A DNA stretch of 9,499 nucleotides from Omnitrophica bacterium GWA2_52_8 (GTDB lineage: Bacteria; Omnitrophota; Omnitrophia; Omnitrophales; Aquincolibacteriaceae). The notes under the pieces are model-generated. The model had not been told where the DNA came from. It ran no database searches and worked only from the letters and a program-made list of their open reading frames with translations. This document shows positions 1 through 9,000 of the stretch, piece after piece. The stretch's first letter is position 1. The number at the start of each line of letters is the position of its first letter. The position numbers were made by a program, and so were the translations under genes. The stretch covers positions 14,490 to 23,988 of the forward strand of contig MHFC01000085.1 in assembly GCA_001804025.1 (NCBI GenBank). Reading direction: 5' to 3'.

Positions 1-1
1 T

Positions 2-3000
2 GGCGATCGTATCGATAATCTGAATTTGGAGCAGATCAAACAGCTGAAACCCGCTGACCGGTTTATGGAAGAATCCGGGCACAATGAAAACGGCACAGCA
101 CGGCAAGTTTCCGGGGCGGACTTGATTTATCTGGCGCGGGAGTTCGAGTGGCTGACGCCCGATATGCTGCATGCCTGCGCGAACGCCTACGGCTTTTCTC
201 TGACTCAGCCGCAGGCGCAGGACTTGATGGATTACGGCCTGCTTCTTGTGCCCCGCAACTGGCACGCCGGAATTTTTGATTCCCGAGAACTGGAGACTCG
301 TATCCAAAACTTGAAGAACCTGTATCCGGGAGCGGTGGACGCGGAGTCGCTGCATGAGAGGCAGATTCGGGCACTTGTGCCTTTGGCAGGTGCGGGGGAT
401 ATCGATGAGGATCACCTGATCCGGACGCGTGAATCGCTTGCCCGGATCAAGATGCGGGACGTGATCCGGCGATCTAAAGGACTCGGACAATACTCGGCCT
501 TTATGCCGGTTCAGGATGACTTTGAGAGATTTGCGGCGCGTACTCTTGGCGAAGCGTACGCACTGGCGCCTCATCTTGGCAAGGAAATTTCGGATATGGA
601 GTTCGTTTACAACGTCGGTGTTTATCAAAATGCGATTGAGGACGTCCGTCAGGAACTACGGCAGCGGTTTGTTGAAAACGACCTGCCGGAGCATATCAAG
701 CAGGCCGGTTTCCCTGCGACGATCCTGAGAAAGATCGGAAGAAAAATCAGCAAGATGAAAATCAAGATCGATCCGAACCCGGATACGCAGGCTTACATGC
801 ACGGCGATACCATGTATGTTAGCAAAAAGCTCCTTCTGACGCTTACGCGTCTGCGGCGTGCGGGCGTTTGGTCCGACCCCGATGAGACATCCCGTGCCGT
901 GATCCGGACCTTCTTTATCCACGAAATGATCGAAAGCGTGATTGACGAGCATGACGAGCAGTTTGTGAAGCAAGAGATCGGGAAGATTGACCGGAAGCTG
1001 AAGCTTGTAACCGTCAGCGAAAGCGAAAAAGAAGAGCTGATCCGTGAAAAGGAGATGCTTCAGCAGATCATGCTTTTCAATAACCGCGAGAAATATGAAG
1101 GATCGTCGGACGATCAGGGACAGATTTTCCGCGATATTTTCGCGGAATTTGTGGCGACCATGTACCTGCAGCTGCTGACGCCTGCCGAACGGGAATATTT
1201 CTATGAAGGCTTGTTTGCCGTCAAACCTTACCTCGGAGAAACATTTGTGGAGAAAATCGAGGAAAATCGCAGGGCCGCCGAAGTCGACCTGGTGAATGAT
1301 AACCCTGTCCGCAGGTGGATGGAGCGGCAGCACGAAGTTCGGCGCAACCAGGCGTCTCTGGAGCGCATTGAAAGAAGGCGCCAGGTTCTGAGCCGCCGCT
1401 ACCGCCGGGCATGGTTCATGCTGCCGGGCCGTGCTCGCTCTCAGGAATTCAGACGGCTTAAGGATGAGGAGGATGCTCTCGACAGAAGGGATCAGGCCCT
1501 GATCACCGCGCAGTTCCGGCTTTATGAAGAGACTTTCCATATTCTGTATGACTATTTCGGAAAAGTAGATGTCTTCCGGTACTATTTCGATTTTGTGCGC
1601 GCCGCCCGCGATGGCAATATGGAAGCTGCCCGCCAGGTAATTTTAAACAAACAGAAAGATAATCTTGATCCTGAGACGCAGAAACCCAAGGAAGAGCCCG
1701 CGCTGGCGGACGGAGCGGCCAATGAACTGCTGGAGTTGATCAAGGGAGCCGACAAGGGCATGTTCGGCTTTATGCATCCTTCGCGCAGGAAAGTACGCCA
1801 AGCCCAGCGGAACGTTCTCAAGTATGTCGATACGTTCACGCGCGGTGCTTTGTATAAAATTTCAACTTTCGGAAGTTCCGGTAATGACGTTCTCGATGAT
1901 TACATTCCGGTCGATCAGCAGATTCAAAACGCGGGGCAGCAGCCGCTTCTTGATGATATGAGAGATGAAATCGCTGCACAGATTGCCGACGATGTGGAAA
2001 ATGCCGACGATCCGGAAGGTTATGAGGAATTATTCAGATCTCTCCGCCCGTACCTTTCAGCGTCACGGGCCCGTGAAATCCAGGCATTGCGTGATGATGC
2101 CCGCAGGAAAGCATCCGCGGTGCTCGGAGGAACGGGAGGAGATGAAGGCGATGATGACGATGCGCCGGCGGCAGCAGGAACGGCGGCCGTTTCCCGATCG
2201 GATGCAAGAAGCCTCAGTCCCGCGGAAACGGCCCAGGAAGCGGACGATGCCTTTGACCGGTTCCGTCACGAGGTCATGAAGGAAGCCGGCCGTGTCCTTC
2301 ACCGGGTGATGAAGACCGGCGGCGAAAATCCAGGCTATTTCAAAAATGAGGAACACAGTGCCAGAAAACGACAACTCGATATGGAACAGGTCTGGCTGGA
2401 TTCTCCGGCGGCTGCAGCGCTGGATGCCGACGAACTGGCTAACCGCCGTTCGCTTCTGCGGCTTTACTGGCGGGAATATGATGAGATTGATGAGGCGGTT
2501 CAAAGTCCCGCCTATGATCGGACATTCAGACGGGTAAAGACAAAGATGCTTGCTGATTTCGGGATCCGGGACGCAGAGACCGAAGGTCTGGCCGGTGACT
2601 TGCCGCAGCGCCGCGTGGCACTGAATGACAAACATCGCCCGTGGATGAAGCAGGCATTGACGCCGCAGCAGCGCACACAGCGTTTTAAACGTTATCTTGA
2701 AACCGTGCAGCTGATCTATCCCGTCACGGAATCCAGCGCGGCATCGACAGATAACTACCGTGCGGAAGTTTTAATGCGTGATGAGATGAAATTCCTGATC
2801 AAGAATGGAACGCAGTCTGACTGGGATTTTATTGCGGAACTGCAACAAAACGGCAACTATGCCGAACGAACGCACTCACTGTCGGCGGCCCAGGAAGATA
2901 TTCAGGACAACTGGGAGAAGATGTCCGAGGGGCAGAAATATCTGGCGCGCAAACTCAGCCATGATAAAGAAATTGCCAATATTGACGAAATTACGCCAGA

Positions 3001-6000
3001 ATTGCTTCAACAGCTTCGCGATGAAGGTAAAAATTTTCTGGTGATCGATGCCCGTGATTTCAATCTCATGGATCCGGGGCTGACTCCGGAAGAACGGCGT
3101 AAGGGGAATTACGACCCCATGCTTCGTCATCCCAAAGGCCGCGCACTGCTTATGAAACTGAAATCATTGCCGTATGAAACGGGCATTACGCAACTTACCG
3201 ACGGCAATTGGATTTATCTTTCTTTTCGCGGCGCAACCGATCACCGCGTGGAAATGATCGGAATGAAGGATTACCGCGGGCTGCATTTCCATCCTTCACG
3301 CGATCCGACCCCGTCAACCTTCACGGACGGCACGCCGCAGGTCCGGGACCAGCATGGAATCGCATACACTGTTGCCAAAGACGGCAGCATGACGCAGGCC
3401 TATACGGCTGAAGATCTTCCCGGTCCGGGCCAGGGCCATCAAAAGCAGCACATCGAATTTTATGATACGAGTGGGAATTCAGTGACAGAGACTATCCCCC
3501 TTGCGACACTCAAAATCGGTCCGCATGAGTGGTGGAACAATCACGCGCACAAAGAGCTCAAGCCATACTTTGACAGGCTGGGCCAGGGCATCAAGATGAG
3601 GCTCGTGCTTTATAACGGCGAAACCAAAGAGTATACGGTAGTTGAATATATCCCCGCTGGAATGGCATTGACGCAGGACATGAAACTGCCGCGGGATTTT
3701 GAGTACAGCCGGCGGGCTCACGAAGCAAAGGAGCGTGCCGAAGCGTTCGGGCAGAAAGTGCTCACCGTCGGTGAAATCGAGGACCATTTTTCACCGGAAG
3801 GGAAAAAGTACAACACCATGGTAAGGTTTCATTCTGCCGTGCTGGCCCGGAAGGCAGGCAGTGACAAACCCGAAGATTTCAAGGATCAGGCAGTACAGCG
3901 CATTGCGTCGCAGTATGAGAGCCTGTCAAACAGCATTCAGCCGGTCGTCATTCTCGACAGCAGTCCGCTGGGCATCCAGTCGGCCATGCTGCTGGCCTCG
4001 GCAGCGGATGTGAAAGCGCTTGATCTGCAGTCATCCGCTGAAACCGCTGATGGTCCCGGACCGCAACCTTCGGATCAAGACATGATCGTGACGGATTTGA
4101 CGGTCAGTAACGAAGATGACCGGATACCGTTCCAGGTGAAAGCGCTGAATCAGCTGCGCGAAAAGGGCGTGGTGGTCATCCGCGGCGAGACACTATCCAG
4201 ACATGAAGCGGAACAGGTTGTGTTGAGAGAAGGCAAGCTGCGCCGCACCGATTCTTCAAAAGTCAATCTGAACGAACCGGTCGAGACGGAAAACTTTACC
4301 AAACAGGAATCCGCTGCCCGCAAGAAAACCGACGCCTCGATTTACTTTGACGAAGATGAGGACGGTATTTTCCATTATGCGATAGTCACCAGCGCGCTGG
4401 CGAAACGGGAGGTACAGCTTGAAGATGCAAGGACACGGCAGTTGGAAGAGCTGGAAGAGCATTATGATTCGCTGCAGTATGCGTTGGAGGCTGTGAAATC
4501 AAGCCTTGATTTATCCGAGACCGCGGAAGAACGGCGCGAACTTCTGGAACAACAGGCCGAGATTGAGGCCCGTATGGAACTTCTTTCCGAAGAGATTGTT
4601 TCAGAATCGGCCGCAGGCCAGATTGCCGCCGGTATCGAAAAGGATGAACTGTTCCGGGAGAGCTTCACATTGAACGCCAGGTATATCGAAGCGGTTCAAG
4701 AGCGCGATGCGCTGCATGAATCGGAGGAATATCAGAATGCCATGCCCCGGGTTCAGTCTGAAATGCTGCCGCTTCAGGCGGAATTGATGGAAAAACAGGG
4801 GCGGCGCAATGTAAAGGCTGCGGAACTGGACGCGCTGCCTGATGATCCGGAAACCTGGTATGATCCCGTGATTCAACAGCAGCGCTTTAATATCCAGGCG
4901 ACTTTACGCGGTCTTGATGCCGAGATCGTGAACTTGTATTCACAGATGCAGGAGCTGGGTCAGGAGTTCAAACGGGACTACGAGATTTTCAGAAAACTTG
5001 AAGATATCGAAATAAAAATACGCAATATCCAGGAGGAAGCGCAGAAGAACGCGGCCCGGACGTCGGCTATAACTGAAAAGTCGGCTCCCCCTGGAGATCA
5101 GCGGCTGGATATCCAGGACGCGCTGCGTTATGCGCGCCGCCTTAAAGAGGCTAGAGAAAATGCCGCGGCCTTCAGAGAACAGCAGAAACAAATGAGTCCC
5201 GATGAGGAGCTGGAACTGATTGCGCGCATGGCCCTGGGCGACAAACATTTTATGCCCGAAGCCGTAAAGCATTTCAAGGGCTCAAAGATCGGCGTCCGGC
5301 GTCTTTATGACTTTCCGGAAATGGGAGAGAGGTTAAAGAAACAGTATGTTCCAAACATGGAACTGGGTTATGTCGAAATCAGCCGGTCCGGTTTCGATTA
5401 TATGAAGAAAGTCGGCGCCATCACGGGGCTTGGCGAAGCCAATTACAATTTTATCGGATTTAATCCGCAGCCCATTACGGTCGCGGGCAAATCCGCACCG
5501 AACTATTTTGACAGTATTGGGTCCTTTGTTTATCTGCCGGGCGTCCGGTTTGATTACAGCAAGCCGCTGCACGAAAGCTTTCATCACCAGGCCGGGAATA
5601 TGGCTTCCGGCGCGGTCTTTGTCCAGAGGGACGGTATCGAACAGATGCTTATCGAAGAACTAGAAGCCTACCGCGGAGCGAATATTGATGCGAACGGAAC
5701 TGTCCGGCAAAGTTATACGGCAGAACAGGAGATGATGATTGACACCTACGTGGAGGATCTCAGAAAGGAAAGAGAGTTTCAAGTGATGGCGGCAGGAAAT
5801 CCCGCTGCTGAAATCCGCTGGCTGAAATTAAAACTTAAACGAGCACGCGATGCGGTGACTTATCTGGATATGGTGCTGCCCGCTTTGGTCGTGACAAGAC
5901 TTCTGCAAAGATCACGCAGCATTGATGATGTCATACGGGAAGGGAATCGGGAGGCCGATGTGCTGCGCCAAACTTACATGCCCGGGGTCCCCGCAGAAAT

Positions 6001-9000
6001 CATCGACAGGCTCCGCACCGAGGGTGTGAATTTCGGAACCCATCTGGCTACAGGCCGTGACCGCCGTGATACGGACCGCATTATTGAACTGGCGCGAAGT
6101 CTTGGCGGCTATAAGCCGGACCGGCCGATGGATGCTGCGATGGCCGCAGAGCTGGCACAATTGCAAAACGCAGGCGTTGCTTCGGGAATGATTGCGAATC
6201 CGGAGTTCCAACCGGGTGACGGACGTTATGTGGCGCTTCTTGCGCTCGACCGTCAGGCGCGCGAACGTGATTATATTCGCCGCATTCACCGGTCCGAAGG
6301 CCGTACACAAGCGGCGGTGTCAGCAGATCAAATACTGGCGGAGACGGTCGCTTGGGTGCGGCCGAGATTAAGATATTTGATCGATCAGGGTAAAAAGGGC
6401 GGACTGTCTGAGTTCCTGCTTGCCGAGCGCTGGGCGAGCGACGAATCGGATCCTGTTCTCCGGGAGGCGACGCAATCGGTTCTGCTGGAACCGGCAATCG
6501 GCTTGAGTCCCGAAGAACTCGTTGCACGCATTGCGGCCATGGATGCACAAAGGGGTGAGTCTCTTGAACGGGAGCGTTCCTATGACAAGACAGGCGCGGA
6601 GCGGATACGGGTACGCGCAGAACAGATATTGAATGATAACCTTGCGGGAACAAGCCGCTCGATTCCAGTGGACGCTGTAATTTCAATTTTGAACCGGGTG
6701 GAGAAAAAACTGCCGGAGCGGAAGGAACAGATCCTGAGGAGAATCTTGGTAGGCCAGGCCGCGGCCGCATCGCTTGATGTTGCGGCGGATTCAGGAGAAA
6801 TTGTTTTGTCGATGACGGAGCAGGTTGTCAGTCCGTTATCGCCCGAATCATTCACGATTACAGGAGAAGAAGCAGACCAAGCCATTCGGGATGAGGCATC
6901 ATCTCAGCAGGCACGCCGGGAAGCAGAACAGGCAGCGCAGGCTGAACGTGACCGGATCGCTGCTGAGCAGGAGGCAGCACAGGCTGAACGAGATCACGCC
7001 GCCGGCGAACAGGCCGCAGCTGAAGCATTGTCCCAGCTTCGTAAGCAAATCGAAGACGCGACCTCGGTTGTGCAGATAACCGAAGAGATGATTGACCGGC
7101 TTCCGTATGAAGAAAGGCAGGCTGTACGCGACAAACGGGTGCGGCTGTTTGAAATTGAAAGGCAGCGGGAGCTTGCGCATAGGACTGTCCGAGACGCAAC
7201 AAGTCCCAACCAGATTACAGATGAAATTATTGAATGGCTTCCTGCGGACGAACAGGCAGCCGCAAGTGAGCGCCGAGAAGCGTTAAGAGAGGAACGGGAA
7301 GCCGTCGAAACCGGTGTGCCGGTCGAGGAGCCGGAGGTTGAAGCTCCGCCCGTTCACACAGCAGGCAGGTCTCCGGGCGAACCGCCGCCGCCGCGGCCCG
7401 CGACCGAAAAACAGCCGGCCATGTTGGTTGTAATAACCGTGGAAGAGTTTTTGTCGCGCGCCTGGAATGCGGCCCGGGTTCCGGGACGCAAGGACAGCGG
7501 CCACGAATTCAAACAGGCATTCGACAAGACCAGGGAACAGTTTGCGGCAACGCATCAGGATGAAACGCTTTATGATTTCTACGCAAGGCAGGATGTGGTT
7601 GATGTACTGGAACGTGCGGTTTCATCATTCGAAAATGCGCGCTATTCTAAAATTGATCCCAATACCCTCTGGGCGTGGATGCAGGATGTGTTTGAGGTCC
7701 TCAGAGAAGCAGCTGTGAATCTGCCGCAGAAAGATGCGTCGGACGAAGCCTGGAGCATGCGCGATACTTACGGGCGTCTTTATTTGCGAGCGGCAGTTGG
7801 ACGTTATGAAGTTGAGACATCAGGAAATCTGTCCGGCCTCGTATTTCAGGCGACGCGGGATGCCATGAGAATAATTGACGCCTACCTCATTCCGGAGGAA
7901 GCCCCGAACATTCTGGGTACGGCGAACGGATTTATTAATGAGTTTGCGAAAGCGTATGTGCTGAGCAGACACGGCCAGCGTCAGATGAATATAGAAAAGA
8001 TTAACGGTAGGATTGAACAATATCAGATTTTGTCACGGATGCCACGGACGTTGGCGAAGATGAAAAATCTCATTGAGGATCAGTCAAGGCAAGTAAGAGC
8101 CATGGACCGCCTCAAGGACTGGCTACGGATGCGGTCCGAAAGCCGCATTTCGGGTGAAGAAAGACTGTCGGATCAAGTCTTGGCAGAGATGATTGACCAT
8201 CTTATGACAAAAGATCCGGATATCGGCGCAGGCATGCTGGAGACGGTCGAGAAGATACAGGGAAGGGGCGGTAAGATCCGCTTTCACCGTAGTGAAACGC
8301 ATAATCCGTTACTGCCGGACGGGGAATTTGGTGCCTATGACGATGCTGCAGATGTTGTTGTAATCAATGACTACCAGATACGTCATATTTATCGCTCACC
8401 CGACGATCAAATGCAGGCCCGGGTGCTCACGGTGTTTCATGAATTCGCTCATGCCCTGATCGACCGCAGTCATCTGGAGATGGCGACTGGCAACAGCCAT
8501 GTGGGCCACGATCTGGAAGAACTCGTCGCCTATGCGTCTGCAGAGCCGCTTTTTGCAGCCGGCATTATTGATGCCGATGGACCTTTCAGAAATTTCAGGG
8601 TCATTGTGGACATGCTGCACGGCGTGCTCGAGAATCCGCAGGGATTCAGCGAGGCGGAGCTTCTGGATATCGCCAAAAAATTCCGGCTTGAAACGCTGGC
8701 GCGGAGTCTCGGCGGGACGGTGGTACTGGTCGGCGCCGGGATCCAGGGGAATTTTGCTCCCGGAATGGCGGATGATTTTGAACGCCCTGTCACGGGTCAG
8801 TTGGAGAACCATTTGACAGCACTCGAACAAAAACTTTCTCAGGATCACATTATTCTGGCGGTCAATCCCGGTGATGCGGCTGCTCTTGAGGAATTAAACC
8901 GGGTCTTTGACGCCCGCGAGGACACTTCACAGCTTCACATCCTTGCGGCCGATGCGGTGTCGGCAAACGAGCTGAAAGATCTGGAAGCCAGCCTGCGTGT

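Noticed and set aside
26..28. TTG as the start codon of the giant gene
   Set aside because: The frame is open to the left edge of the window and no Shine-Dalgarno sequence lies before it, so the real start is almost certainly upstream.
656..1540. Antisense open frame of 294 codons
   Set aside because: It lies wholly inside the giant gene on the opposite strand, has a composition typical of a shadow frame, and shows no recognisable motif; the sense frame carries the peptidase-like sequence.
3521..3553. PHEWWNNHAH as a further HExxH site
   Set aside because: The spacing is HExxNxH, not HExxH, and no downstream glutamate helix is evident.
6081..6770. Antisense open frame of 229 codons
   Set aside because: Its Pro/Arg/Ser-rich translation is the expected mirror of a charged GC-moderate coding strand, and it has no supporting start signal.
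6932..7321. CRISPR array
   Set aside because: The repeats are imperfect, encode continuous protein in frame, and have no spacers of regular unique sequence.
7499..7519. GHEFKQAF as another metallopeptidase motif
   Set aside because: The second histidine is Gln, no strand precedes it and no ligand helix follows, so it looks like an ordinary charged helix.
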